A stretch of 64,000 nt of DNA from Heliocidaris erythrogramma (GCA_025617745.1 CM046858.1:27177453-27241452), one strand, 5' to 3'. Positions 32,316 to 44,042 are shown, counted from the stretch's first letter. Numbers and translations: made by a program. The notes: generated by a model not told the origin, from the sequence alone.

Positions 32316-32474
32316 TGCAAGTTGTTGTGTAAGCTTCAGGAATTAACGTTCCATTCTCTGACTTATGTCATCAGTGGTTGTGACATACAATTGGTCAAAT
32401 ATCCTCCAAACTTGTCAGACCTAGCTTTATGTGAGAACTATGTGACTTTTTCCGCAACGTTCTTTCGCCTTCCC

Positions 32475-32826
32475 TCTCTCTCTCTCTCTCTCTACCTACC
32501 TACCTACTACCTAGCTCTCTCTCTCTTTCTCTCTCTACCTACCTACATGTACCTACTACCTAGCTCTTTATCTCCCTCTCTGCTGCCTTATCTCTCCCTT
32601 TCTATTACCCTATTGAAGTTCAAGTTCAAGCCCTATCTCCCCCTCTCTGTCCCTGTCTCTGTCTGTTTGTCCCTCTCTCTTTCTCTCTCTCTCTCTCCCT
32701 CTCTCTCTCTCCCTCTCTGCTGCCTTATCTCTTCCTTTCTATCGCCCTATTAAAGTTCAAATTCAAGCCTTATCTTCCCCTCTCTATCCCTGTCTCTGTC
32801 TGTTTGTTTGTCTGTCACTCTCTCTT

Positions 32827-32870
<44 letters not shown>

Positions 32871-33000
32871 CCTCTCTGCTGCCTTATCTCTCCCTTTCTA
32901 TTGCTCTATTGAAGTTCAAGTTCAAGCCCTCTCTCTCTCTCTCTCTCTATCTGTATATCTCTATCTGTCTATCTGTCTATCTATCTATCTATCTATCTAG
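32475..33000. repeat. CT microsatellite with a repeated 50-bp core
   Basis: CT/CTAC/CTAT arrays are interrupted three times by the same segment starting CTGCTGCCTTATCTCT and ending AAGTTCAAGTTCAAGCC (about 32581-32634, 32707-32770, 32877-32930). This makes a ~150-bp higher-order repeat. Open frames of 155 and 129 codons are low-complexity by-products. Confidence 0.85.
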
Positions 33001-33715
33001 GTCAGGTTCACATGATCTAGCCCTCTTGTCCTTGAATGGTCAGGCCAAAATCAATTTTCTAACTTTTTGCTTTCTTCTCTTCCTTCCCTGTATGGGAATG
33101 TTTACAACTTCATCTAACTCTGTAAACAAAACTCAGAAGCGGATCACAGCCCCTCAAAACTTTGATAGGACCAGGTGCCTGAATTCAGGGTAAGGGTCAG
33201 GGCTGTTTGCGAGTGGGTTAGGCCAGATATCCTTCACCTCGTCTCTGTCAAGTTCATTGTCGCGCTTCAAAAGAGGGAATACATTTTCTTTTTTTAAAGG
33301 GTTTTCTTTTATAATAATGCAACCATACAGAGTATCAGGCTTTTTTGTGGCTTTTCTTTTGTTCCTCAACGAGTCACTGACATCATATTTCCGCGGAATA
33401 TCCGTGGGTGAAAATTCTTTTTATCCTATTGAAGTGTTATCAGGCATTGTTTTTTTTTTTTTTTAATACAAATCATATGTTTGTGCAAGCATAATAGTTT
33501 TGAAAGTGAGTTCAAAAGAATCAATCAGTTTAGTGGAATTGACTTTGTCCTCAATTTCAATTGAACGTGTGGGACTCTATTAACTTTTCTCATTTCTACT
33601 AATCACCGTTGATGACGTAAATATTTTGATTTTTGTCTTTTGATTTTTGTCTGCAAACAAGTTTGCAGAAAACTGAAGAATTTAATTTCAAGGCGATGCA
33701 ATGCTTATTCCTTTT
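33001..33715. other. Unique sequence, no gene seen
   Basis: T-run at about 33450-33465. The repeated word TTTTGATTTTTGTC lies at 33626-33655. No gene. Confidence 0.5.
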
Positions 33716-33720
33716 GGCTT

Positions 33721-33740
33721 GTCTTTCTCTTTCTCTCTTG

Positions 33741-33786
<46 letters not shown>
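33721..33786. repeat. (CT)n microsatellite
   Basis: CT dinucleotide run. The 158-codon frame that includes it is not supported. Confidence 0.95.
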
Positions 33787-33789
<3 letters not shown>

Positions 33790-34670
33790 TCTCACAATCA
33801 TGTTTTCCAACCCAGTTGCTAATGATGTCAAGTGAAAAGATGGCACAGGAGTGCTTTTTAATATTTGGGTCAAGGCTGTTTTATGTTACTTTTCTGCTTG
33901 GCCTGCCCCCATCAGGGTTGCATTATCTGACTATCTTCGGTGGTGACTACGTGGCCGTCAGGTGCACAGGACTTGCCAATCTCGACAGTCAACATGCATT
34001 TTTCTATTTTATTTATCTTTCATATTTCTTCTTCATTTTTTTTTTTGCATGGCAGGCCTTTCAGTGCAACCTCGTCCTTGGGACGACCCAGAAATGTCTG
34101 TCAGTATGAAAGAAAAGAGAGAATGGCAGGGAAAAAATATGAAAAAATATGAAAAGTTGTGTTTTATGCTGGGGCTAGGCCACGTGCAGTTTGTGTGTCT
34201 GCCATGCTTGGCTTTATAACAAGTGACACTGTTCATATTTGAACCTTTTTGTGTTGATATTCCTGAATTATTCTAAAGTAGGACTATGAAGTCAAGGATA
34301 ACTGAGAAATACTGTGTGTTGAACTATTCTATAAATGCCTAGGCTGCAGAGAAAATGGATGAGACATAAAGGCCTGAAATAGCTATGGTACAGTTGGCAA
34401 TGTTTTAGTTTTTCTGACATGTTATTATCCTATGACAGTGGACATATAACTTGTACATGGAATGCAAAATCAGAAATGCAAAAAAAAAAACTAAAATTAG
34501 GTTATGAAGATGGGCATTAAACATTTCAGGGATCCTTCAAATATTGAAATGGATAATTGAGGATGAAGAATTGAGAGGGCATGAGGAGAAAATAAGACAT
34601 TTCAGCCTCTCTTGGAAATCAATGGTTATAGAAAGTGGAGGTTTAACACTCCGTCTTTGAAGCTAGGCAA
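33787..34670. other. Unique sequence, no gene seen
   Basis: Overlapping open frames (33633-34236) change composition at each simple repeat and lack motifs. Confidence 0.45.
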
Positions 34671-34673
34671 GGT

Positions 34674-34696
34674 GATGATGATGATGATGATGATGA
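34674..34696. repeat. (GAT)n trinucleotide run
   Basis: Seven to eight ATG/GAT triplets. Confidence 0.9.
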
Positions 34697-37470
34697 TAAA
34701 AGGCATGTCACAGCAAAGAGCATATTTGGTTCTCACTATGATCTTTACCAGCCCTCTAGTGGTCAAGTCGTTACAACCTAACACTGCTTCCCAGCAGATA
34801 GTGGAATATATTATCTTTCACTGGCATGGTTTATATCCTTTGTGCTGAAGTTATGAGTTAAAATCATTACATACACATTTTATGTGTATTAAAGATGTTA
34901 GTTGGAATAGAATTTATGTTGTTTACAGGTTAAAATATTGGGAAATGGTCAAAGAATTTCAAATTTCCCTTTCTTGCTGAGGGTGAATAAAGATATTAGA
35001 TGATATTTTACTTTCGGGAAAATGGCTTTTTAGGACCCCATTTGACATAGGTTGGTTCTTTGCTATCATGAGTTATCCTATCATGGAATGTATTTCCTTT
35101 TACTGTTGTACATTTCTAATGCTTTATATTCACACTTGCCAAAACAAATCAGATCAAATGGAATCAAATGAAATCAAATTAAAAGAAGTCAATGATTTTA
35201 CCAAATATTTCCTGACTGATACCACAGCATAGCTTTGTTCTTTATTTTGTAAGGATATAGTCATGAAGAATTTCTTTTTATAGGCCAGAATTCCTTTTTG
35301 TACAGTCATTTTTTTTTTGCACAATCATTCCTTGAGATGATATTTTGGTATAGTCTGTGTGTGATACTCGGTTTAATAGCGCAATTGGAATACGTGTACT
35401 TTTAAATTGCTGGCAAGTGTAAAAGATACCCAGATTAAACCATGTACAAAACTTTTGGTGAGGCTCATAAGGCTTAGAAATCCCATAGTCCCATCAACTT
35501 GTTCTGGAGAGGGGGATATCTTTTTCAGATAGTCGCACACTAACTTGGCATTGCACTTGCTGACAATTGGCTGGAAATTCTTGGGAATGACCCTGCCAGA
35601 GTGCGTGTATCTTGCCTCTTTTCCAAGTAATTTTCCCCCCTTCCAAATCAGGAAATGCAAAAGGATATCTTATGAGACGGTATCCAAATCATGTCTCTCC
35701 CGATTCTAGTTATCCAAATGTTTTATAAGTGACATCTGAATACATGGAAAGAAGAGTTTCATTCCAAGTGTCTCTTCAATTTTTTACCAAAATGTGATCA
35801 ATGCTTTCTTTCAAATGTCTGCACTTCATTAACCATCTATTATTTTACAAAATATTGTGTACAAAACTTATGGGAAATTTATTACCATTTTTTGCGATAC
35901 CAAACATTATTACTTTACCCAACTTTGTGCATAAGAATTATTGAAAATTACATTTGAGTTTCTTATTTTGTCCATTATTTTTTGGTTTCTCATTTGTTTA
36001 CTATTGTTAAATATTGAAATAAGATAATATCTTTTAAAAATCTGCAATTTTCTCTGAAAATGTCTATGGTAGCATATAATTATAATCTTATATTTAAAAT
36101 GCTTGATTTATTCTCAAAATTTTGATATACATTGACTACCATATACCTTTCCTGTGGTCGAGCAATTGGTGAATGAAAATGACAAGTCTGTCTGACACAT
36201 ATACATGACATAGGAACTGAAAGAGTTAAAGGCACCGAAAGAATTACAGTAAACGAGTATCCTGAAATGAAGTAATTAGAGTTGCCAGCTTTTCCTATTC
36301 CTGGAAAAAATTTTAATAGACATTTTTTAATTACATGCATATAAAGCCAAAGAATTATGATTAGGCATGCAGAAAGAAGTGTCAGTCAACCGGCAATATT
36401 TCCTTTGCAGTAGAAACTCAAAGTCCTATGATGCTTCCAAGAAGTGGCAAGTGATGAAGAACCAGAGAAGATGATATGTGAAAGGCAGGAACTTCCCTTA
36501 TATCAAATGTGATTAATTTTTTAAGGCTGTTAGCTTGAATTTAATTTACCAGTTGATCAGAGTTCCAGGCAGTGTGAGATACGGTAACTCTTTCATGCGT
36601 AGGGAGTTTTTGTCGAATTTTCAAAAGACAATAAATTTCATTAGCGCTTCTTTGTGTGTTCATATTTCCTCTGTTGTATAATAAATTCTTTTGTATGTTT
36701 TCCAGAGCTATTTTTACATGTTAGAAATGGTTTTATTTCATGTATTTCCAATTTACTTCATCCAAGGTTATATCATTCTTAAGGAAGATCTTTTCAGAGA
36801 GGAATCTCAGTTTGCTCATATTTAGTTTTTCACAGGATCTAGGCTATGTGAATGTCTATTTTAACCTGCTGCCCACGTGAAGTAGGTGGTCTATGTGTTA
36901 AGCCTATGGGAATTTTAGAATCCAGTAGTCGACAGGTTAATTTCAAAATTTGCTGGGGACTGTCTAAGCTCTATGTAACATCCCCTACGATTGTAGATTT
37001 TGAAGGGTTAAGGAGGATCTGACTACGATAACAATGTGCATTTAAGTTTTATAAGTAGTAACCTTCAGGATGACTAAGGCACAGTGGCACGCTTTTGAAG
37101 GAAAGAGAAGGGTAATCATGTTGTCTGACCACAATAGACTTGACTCATGTTTGACATTGGTCCTAAATTGCTTTCACTTGTTGTAGTTTAGCTGAAGTGT
37201 GATAACTTGATCTTTCGAAGCATTAGGTTGCAAGACTATCGCTCTCGGATGCTCACCGTCCATCGCACAAGAATTCAGGATCGTGGGCCATGAGCTTAGA
37301 GAGCCGAGCCATAACCCGAACGATGAACTTTTTCCGGCAAGTCCTTGAGCGTTTGCACACTGCTAATTCAAGGCTGCGATCTCTATTTTATCATTATGTC
37401 ACCCTCGTCCTGCTTGCACGCTAACTTAGCTAACAGCCTCTAACAGTCCCTTTTGGTGATGTATGCCAAG
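34697..37470. other. Long AT-rich unique sequence, no gene seen
   Basis: 2.8 kb without a supportable gene or clear repeat boundary; only short incidental frames (for example 95 codons minus at 35373-35660). Fits intronic or intergenic DNA. Confidence 0.5.
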
Positions 37471-37815
37471 GGAAGAGAGTGAGGGGGAAGGGAAGGCGAG
37501 GGGGGGGGGGGGGGCTGGGGAGGAGTGCACATGTCTCCCCTTACTTTGGAACTGAAAGCAAAGGGAAATCAGCGAGAAGTTTGATTCGGTTGATAAACTT
37601 AAGAAATATGGAAATAAAAGAAAGTAAATGTGAGAAAGGAAATAGAAAAAATGCCTTATATGGTCTTGTGATAGTGTGTCATATTTTGGTTTTATGACAT
37701 GGAAGTGGCATTGGAAGAGAGAGAGACAAAATGAGAAGAGGTGGAGGAGGGTATTTAGAGGGAGAAAGAGAACGGGAGAGAAAGACAGAGAGGGATGGGG
37801 GTGATTGCCAGCGAG
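37471..37815. repeat. Purine-rich tract with G-run
   Basis: GGGAAG/GGGGAG repeats with a G-run (37500-37514) and a GA-rich block (37715-37800). Confidence 0.8.
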
Positions 37816-38640
37816 GGAGCTTTTTATTTTGCGACCTTGGACATCAGATCTGTGAGTCAACACAATTTTTTCGCAGCGAACGTTAAAGAGAGAAAGGTCG
37901 GTCGCCTGTCTCAGTTTTCTGCAGGCCTAAATCGAATCATCTTGACCTTTTAATTAGGCTTGCCTTGAGAACCCTTAGTGGGTTGTTTTGGGACTTCTTC
38001 ATCATTAAAGGGGAGCGGTCACCATCAAATATTTTGCTCTGAATGTTTTGGGTTCCATGGCAGTATACAGTATTCAAAATCTCAGCTTAGTAGACCACAT
38101 ATCTGTCAAGAAAAATTGCAACTTTGATTAGTCTCTGAAAGAAAAGACTACCTGACACGCCCATATTCACTCATGCACACATGGAACCTAAGTGGGACTT
38201 TGGTTTTGAGCACACTATTGTTATGTTACCCCTTATTTTCTTCAAACTGATATGTGTAATTTTGCACAAATCGAAAGTTTTGAAAAACTCTTCATTTTGT
38301 CCTTCAGGTTGATAGTGTTATTGCATTTTGCTTGAGAGGATGGCCATCAGACTATAAAATAGTAATATATTATTATTATTATAATAATACTACTGTTAAT
38401 AATAAGTAGCAATTAAGCGCCTTTTCCACTTGATACCAAGTGCTTTGAGATGTCTTCCTTTGTTGGCGATGGAGCTAAAATGTATACAAGTTACCAGGCA
38501 GTGACAGTATGAGATCAATGAGTGCATGGGGTTTCAGACAAACATATACAAAAAATTGTTTGTTCATGCTCAGAATATAAAGCAAGGAGAGTTTGAAATG
38601 AGAATTAAATATCTACTCAAGGGAAATGATACTTGAAAAC
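37816..38640. other. Unique sequence, no gene seen
   Basis: Includes an (ATT/AAT) stretch at 38365-38405. No supported gene. Confidence 0.5.
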
Positions 38641-38670
38641 TAAAGTGTAAAATGAAGAGAACGATAAAGG

Positions 38671-38706
38671 GCTAATCTGTTTTGATTTTCTTTGATTCAG
38701 GTGAGC
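38671..38706 (+). promoter_or_regulatory. Candidate recursive splice site 3
   Basis: GCTAATCTGTTTTGATTTTC then TTTGATTCAG|GTGAGCAGTC: a branch-point-like CTAAT, a T-rich tract and CAG joined to GTGAGC at 38700/38701. The tract is shorter than at the other three sites, so confidence is lower. Confidence 0.4.
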
Positions 38707-39170
38707 AGTCATCATTAACTCTCAAGTGATGTTGTCATTTATTTTCCTTTATCTGTTTCCCCCGAACAGTTTTGCGGACAATATGGAGTGCGTCTTGAAG
38801 TAACTGATTATGTGAGCAAGGTTTGATGTTAAAGCCAAGTAAAATTGATAACTAGTTCCTTGTCCAAATTACCCAAGAAGTGATAAGGAGGGTTTCCTTG
38901 TGTATTAAACAAAAATGAAATGCATCATTGTTGAGCTGCATAACCAGACACTTTGCATGAATATCAATTTTGCAATCGTTAGAAATTGATTCGGTCCATT
39001 TCCACAATGATTATCAGGAGCTGTCTAACAAAAATGAGATATATCAAAAGGGTATGAGCTTTAATATTAAAGCTTCAATTGTGTAATGTCATTGCTAGCA
39101 TGTTGCCATTTCTGTTCCAAAATATGATATTCACATTTCAAATTTACTTCTGCAACCTGATTTTCTAACA
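38707..39170. other. Unique sequence, no gene seen
   Basis: No supported feature. Confidence 0.5.
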
Positions 39171-39235
39171 TTTTATTTATTTATTTATTGTATCCCCCGG
39201 CAGTATGCCGGAGGATACTTTGGATTCAGCAGCGT

Positions 39236-39236
39236 T

Positions 39237-39276
<40 letters not shown>
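39236..39276. repeat. (GCC)n trinucleotide run
   Basis: About 13 GCC triplets just inside the 5' end of the element. The poly-Ala frames through it are not genes. Confidence 0.95.
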
Positions 39277-39279
39277 GTC

Positions 39280-40735
39280 ACATTCTTGTGTGCGCTCTAG
39301 CGGTCGCATTTCTCGACGAATTTTTTTCAAACTTCCTGTGGACGTGTATCTTGGTAAAATCTGGACCCCTATAGTTTCTGGTGATGCTGCCCCCAGTGTT
39401 CCGTCTTTTATAGGGTAAAAGGCCATATTTTTTTGGATAGTTTGTGTGCGCTCTAGCGGTCACATTTGTCAACGGATTTTGTTCAAATTTTGTATGGAGG
39501 TGTCTCTTGGTAAAATCTGGAACCCTATAGATTTTGGTGATGCTGCCCCCAGTGTTCCGTCTTTTATAGGGTCAAAGGTCATATTTTGATAGATGTCTTG
39601 TGTGTACTCTTGTGTGCGCTCTGGCGGTCACATTTCTCAACGGATATCGTTCAAATTTTGCATGAAGGTGTCTCTTGGTGTAATTTAAAAACCTATAGTG
39701 TTTGGTGATGCTGCCACCAGTGTTCCGTCTTTTATAGGGTCAAAGGTCATACTTCAGGGCATGGCGTGAGTGCACTCTGCAGGCCACATTTCTCAACGGA
39801 TTTTGTTCAAATTTTGTATGGAGATGTATCTTGGTATAATCTACACATCTTTACTGGTTGGTGATGCTGCCCTCATTGTTCCGTCCTTTATAGGGTCAAA
39901 GCTCATTTGTCCCTTTTGTGCAATCTTACTTCTGCATTTCTTGACGGATTTCATTCAAATTTTGTATGGAGATGTATCTTGGTATAATCTACACATATTT
40001 AATTTTTTGGTGATGCTGCCCTCATTGTTCCGTCCTTTATAGGGTCAAAGGTCATTTTTCCATTTCTTGCACTCTTCTGCATTTCTTGACGGATTTCGTT
40101 CAAATTTCGCATGAAGGTGTTTCTTGGTGTAATCTAAAAACCTATAGTTTTTGGTGATGCTGCCACCAGTGTTCCGTCTTTTATAGGGTCAAAGGTCATA
40201 CTTCAGGGAATTGCGTGAGTGCACTCTGCAGGCCACATTTCTTGATGGATTTCTTTCAAATTCTGTATGGAGATGTATCTTGGTATAATCTACACATCTT
40301 TACTGTTTGGTAATGCTGCCCTCATTGTTCCGTCCTTTATAGGGTCAAAGCTCATTTGTCCCTTTTGTGCACTCTTACTTCTGCATTTCTTGACGGATTT
40401 CATTCAAATTTTGTATGGAGATGTATCTTGGTATAATCTACACATATTTAATTTTTGGTGATGCTGCCCTCATTGTTCCGTCCTTTATAGGGTCAAAGGT
40501 CATTTTTCCATTTCTTGCACTCTTCTGCATTTCTTGACGGATTTCGTTCAAATTTTGCATGAAGGTGTCTCTTGGTGTAATCTAAAAACCTATAGTTTTT
40601 GGTGATGCTGCCACCAGTGTTCCGTCTTTTATAGGGTCAAAGGTCATACTTCAGGGCATGGCGTGAGTGCACTCTGCAGGCCACATTTCTTGATGGATTT
40701 CTTTCAAATTTTGTATGGAGATGTATCTTGGTATA
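39280..40735. repeat. ~150-bp satellite, about 9 units, trimer higher-order pattern
   Basis: Each unit holds GACGGATTTCGTTCAAATTT, a GGTGATGCTGCC block, CAGTGTTCCGTC and TTTATAGGGTCAAAGGTCAT. Unit spacing is about 145-169 bases. A distinctive CGTGAGTGCACTCTGCAGGC segment recurs every ~447 bases (39768, 40216, 40662), so every third unit is alike. Six units contain GGGTCAAAGGTCA exactly. Confidence 0.9.
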
Positions 40736-40921
40736 TCTGTCAACACATTTCTTTCAAATTTTATATGAAGATGTGTCTTAGTGAAACCTACACATCTAAT
40801 TTCTACACCATCCTTTGTTTGAGGGAGGGAATGGGGGAGGGTCTTTGTCCCTCCTTCAAATCGCTGCCAGTGCCGGGGGATACATTTAGCATTGCGCGGC
40901 CCCAGCAATGCACATTTCTAG

Positions 40922-41110
40922 TTATTTATTTATTTATTGCAACCATGTAAAAAGTTTAACACAGTTTGATTTTTACAATAAAAAGTTTTCCGTCATACAC
41001 TGAAATATTTAAAATATAAACACATAGGAAGCGAACCTTCATGAAATTATATCGCACCAGAAGACATAAATTTGAGTGGTATTGTCTGTATTGGAAGAGC
41101 ATGAAATGCC
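40922..41110. other. Unique flank, no gene seen
   Basis: Begins with the right-hand (TTTA)n copy. Confidence 0.5.
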
Positions 41111-41111
41111 C

Positions 41112-41200
41112 TGGAGAGGGAGAGAGACACAGAGAGACAGTGACAGAGGCAAAGACATAGAGATAAGGAAAGATAGGGAGAGAGAAAGAGAGAGATGGAG
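41112..41200. repeat. GA-rich microsatellite
   Basis: GAGAGAGACA/GACAGA repeats. Confidence 0.9.
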
Positions 41201-41512
41201 CAATCTATCTTCTGGGCAAATTTCAGAAAAACACTTCAGTTGATGAGCGTCAGTGGCATCATTTCTTTCGAAATGGCAGTAATGCACCAAGGTCCCTTGA
41301 TATACAGAGAAAAATGGAAATTGGTCATCTTTTATAACAGCACTTTTTATATGATAAAAACAAAATATGGAAAGTATTGTGATTTGGATCTCATTTCGAG
41401 AAAGTGGAAATATGAAATACTTCATTTTGTTATGTATCATTGAACCGATCAAATTTAATCATTTGTAATGAGGACTAGATTAGGATTAACATTCCCCCTG
41501 TTTCTGTCTGAT
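41201..41512. other. Unique sequence, no gene seen
   Basis: An 82-codon + strand frame without motif or start context. Confidence 0.45.
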
Positions 41513-41532
41513 TGGGGGGGGGGGGGGGGGGG
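41513..41532. repeat. Poly(G) run
   Basis: About 18 G in a row. Confidence 0.95.
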
Positions 41533-41542
41533 AGAAAGTCAG

Positions 41543-41612
41543 CATATACCCAGAAAGACATTAATTCATATGCTCAATTGTAAGAATTAATTACTACTAG
41601 CTCTCAGCAGGC
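41543..41612. repeat. AGCCAGAAGG palindrome, degraded copy
   Basis: CAGCATATACCCAGAAAGACATTAAT against an inverted right arm ending ACTAGCTCTCAGCAGG: a diverged member of the family. Confidence 0.5.
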
Positions 41613-42340
41613 ATAATCAACTATTCACGCAGGAGAACTTATTGATTCACAGCAATGAAAGGGTTAAATCATAAGTAACAATAAGACTTCTTCTTCTGCT
41701 AAAATGGAAAAGGATGCAGAGCACTGACCTCTTTATAATCTGCAAACTGGATGACCTCGTCGGGGTCATGACCTCTCGGCAGAAAACTAGAAGAGAGAGG
41801 CCAAGGCCAGTAGCAAGGCTTTGCCCTTGCTTGACAATTGACAATTAAGGGAAGTCTCTTTTTAGCCTCAGAATCTGAGCAGAACTCAACAACAGAGAAA
41901 GATTGAAATAATAAACGACGTCATCCGGATAGATGTTAGTGAGGGGTTACTCGTTAGTCATGAAAAAGTGTGTACTTTTCTTTCCTTTTCTTTTCTTTAT
42001 ATTACTTTCTCAAGGCCTTGCTGTGTTGAGCATTAACGTGTGCTTTGCGTACTTGGCACGGGGAGGACAATAGGCCATTGGACCTTGAAGCAAATGCACC
42101 AATGTTACCCATTGTCTGCCGAAATCTGTTTTCAAATGAAACGTTAAATGAAGTATAAATCTGTTAGCCATTTCGGAGAAGGTCAATTGCACTATGGGAA
42201 ATGAGATGCACTTTAGTTTGTGTGCAGTTGGTGGACCTTGATGAAGGTGTATTTTTAATACATTCTGGCAATTTCATTTTCTCTCGTTTTCATCATCTTT
42301 ATGTAAAGTTTTATTATATTTCAGAATATTTAAGTGTTTT
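41613..42340. other. Unique sequence, no gene seen
   Basis: No supported feature. Confidence 0.5.
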
Positions 42341-42347
42341 TGTTCTT

Positions 42348-42350
42348 TAT

Positions 42351-42399
<49 letters not shown>

Positions 42400-42402
42400 G
42401 TC
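42348..42402. repeat. (CT)n microsatellite
   Basis: CT dinucleotide run. Confidence 0.95.
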
Positions 42403-42639
42403 CTGTCCTGTGTTAATTGCGTGTTCTCTATATCCTTTCTAACTTCTTTAAAATTTCCTGTCAAATTTCTATTAAAAAAAATCTTGACCTGTCTCTATCT
42501 CTTTATCTCAGAGAGAAAGAGAAATTCTTGGAGAGGCATCCTCAATCAACAGTAAAACAAATCTTCCGAAGATCTATCAGGAAACCTTTGCCATAGACAC
42601 ATTTTACTGTAACCCATTATACTTTATACTCCAATATGA

Positions 42640-42717
42640 TGACCAAACAATTTAATGTTTGAAAATGTCTACCCAGCGAGCCGCGCCAGGCCGCGACCCG
42701 ACCGTTTAGTAAAAGCC
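42640..42717. mobile_element. 78-bp relative of the 19961-21306 element
   Basis: CAATTTAATGTTTGAAAATG followed by a GC hairpin and GTTTAGTAAAAGCC matches the right end of that element. AATATGA flanks both sides (42633-42639 and 42718-42724), another 7-bp duplication. Only one end type is present. It is either a minimal deletion derivative or a copy made from one end. Confidence 0.6.
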
Positions 42718-42724
42718 AATATGA

Positions 42725-43540
42725 CTACCATACTACAAGGCATGTTTGAATCTATCCTCTCCTTTTATGCTGTCATCGAGTGTCATTTCTTCTTATTGTT
42801 TGTGTTATATTGTAATGGGCAGTTGAGTAAGTCTGTATAAAACTTGTGCAATATAGAATTGCAACTATTATTACTATTATCTCTCTTCATTGTCCTATCT
42901 CTCTTTCTAGACTTCCAATCTGCTCATCCACCTTCTATGCTACTTGAGCCAGCCTGTGACCTGCTTTTTCTTCGTCCATTTAATGTTGTGGTTATAAATG
43001 CCACTCAGGAAATAAAAAACACATCTTGGGTTTCAACTAATGGCATAATGCAATCTTGCAATTGATTTATGGAGTAGCAATTAAATGCAACTTCATAAGC
43101 AAGGGGCCCTCCAGACATCACTTATAAGAAATGACCTTGCTATATTATAGGCTTACTTTTTCAGATATCAGTTTGAGCTTTGTTGGAGATGGTTTAGATT
43201 TTGATTTTTGAGGCCGGGGGAAGATAATTCGTGCTGCTTTGGATAGGTAACTAGATAAACGGCACAATATAAAGGCAATATTTCATCAACAGTGTGATAT
43301 AGCCTATATCATAATTACATTTTTTACACTATATACTACAGGAGTTTTTATACAGAAGTGAAATGAAATCAAAGTGTTTCACGAATGAGGAATAAGCTCA
43401 TAGGGGGGATTGGGATATTACCAGACATATTTGTGGTTAATTTCTCATGGTGAAGCATATCAAATGGTTCTATTCTGGGTTAGATTTCCCCCACTTGCTA
43501 ATCGCCCCCTCCAAAAAAAGTACCAATTAGACAAAAGACA
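42725..43540. other. Unique sequence, no gene seen
   Basis: A CT-rich acceptor-like CTTTCTAG at 42910 is followed by an open frame to 43065 (composition protein-like, no known motif). Not enough to call an exon. Confidence 0.4.
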
Positions 43541-43870
43541 TCGCTTAAATTCTTTGTTTTCAGTTTGATTTCGAGACAAACGACGGCTTTATAGACAGAA
43601 GAGCAGGCACGTCAGGAAATATCCCGTTTCACGAATCCCACGACCCAATGTCGCGCGGAATAGAGCGGGATCAAGCGATCGGCGGGATTGCTTATCTCCC
43701 TCTTTGTTCCGATTCCGCCACTTGGACTGATCTAAGCAGGATGAGGGATTAGCTTGCAAGGTCGCCTAATGATTTCTCTGCACTTGTAGATTTATTCGTG
43801 TCGTATCGCGTTTCCATTTGACAGGAGAAAAACTGGCAATCAGATCTCGGCTGATGTATGAAGTGTCGTT
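43541..43870. other. Higher-GC unique segment with GGATTA-type words
   Basis: Contains GCGGGATTGC, GCGGGATCAAG, GAGGGATTAGC and several CG dinucleotides within AT-rich flanks; no open frame. Possible regulatory DNA, with motif presence as the only evidence. Confidence 0.25.
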
Positions 43871-43946
43871 GGAAGGCTAAAAACAATTGATCAGTGCCAA
43901 AATATCATATTAGCCTAGGGATGGCTGAGAAAAGTCTTTTGGAAGT

Positions 43947-43960
43947 GGGGGGGGGGGGGG
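43947..43960. repeat. Poly(G) run
   Basis: About 14 G. Confidence 0.9.
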
Positions 43961-44042
43961 TGGAAGAAGAGGGAGGTGACAGCAGCATACTGTAGAAATC
44001 ATGATGCATGAAGATGTGATCATGACTGAGCAATTCATGTTT

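Larger units (their letters stand above)
39193..40921 (+). mobile_element. Helitron/Helentron-like non-autonomous element with internal satellite
   Basis: The 5' end begins TCCCCCGGCAGTATGCCGG after an A. The 3' end is CTAG followed by T. A perfect 13-bp inverted pair joins GTATCCCCCGGCA (39190-39202) to TGCCGGGGGATAC (40871-40883). A perfect 7-bp-stem hairpin (GCATTGC 40889-40895, GCAATGC 40905-40911) lies 6 bases before CTAG. TC...CTRR ends between A and T with a 3' hairpin are known for Helitrons; subterminal inverted repeats with central tandem repeats are known for Helentron-derived elements. (TTTA)n occurs on both flanks and could be microsatellite or a duplicated target. No Rep/helicase coding is present. 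Confidence 0.65.

Noticed and set aside
32286-33193. 155- and 129-codon open frames
   Set aside because: Mostly Ser-Leu-Ser runs encoded by CT arrays.
37996-38360. TTAA|AGGGGAGCGGTCACC as another TTAA transposon end
   Set aside because: No matching inverted end with TTAA found downstream.
39188-40950. Several 64-95-codon frames with similar repeated peptide sequence
   Set aside because: They are repeated because the DNA is a satellite; units differ in length by non-multiples of three, and there is no common frame.
42911-43065. Acceptor-like CTTTCTAG followed by a 51-codon frame
   Set aside because: Protein-like composition, but a different phase from the other candidates, no donor, no polyadenylation context and no family.
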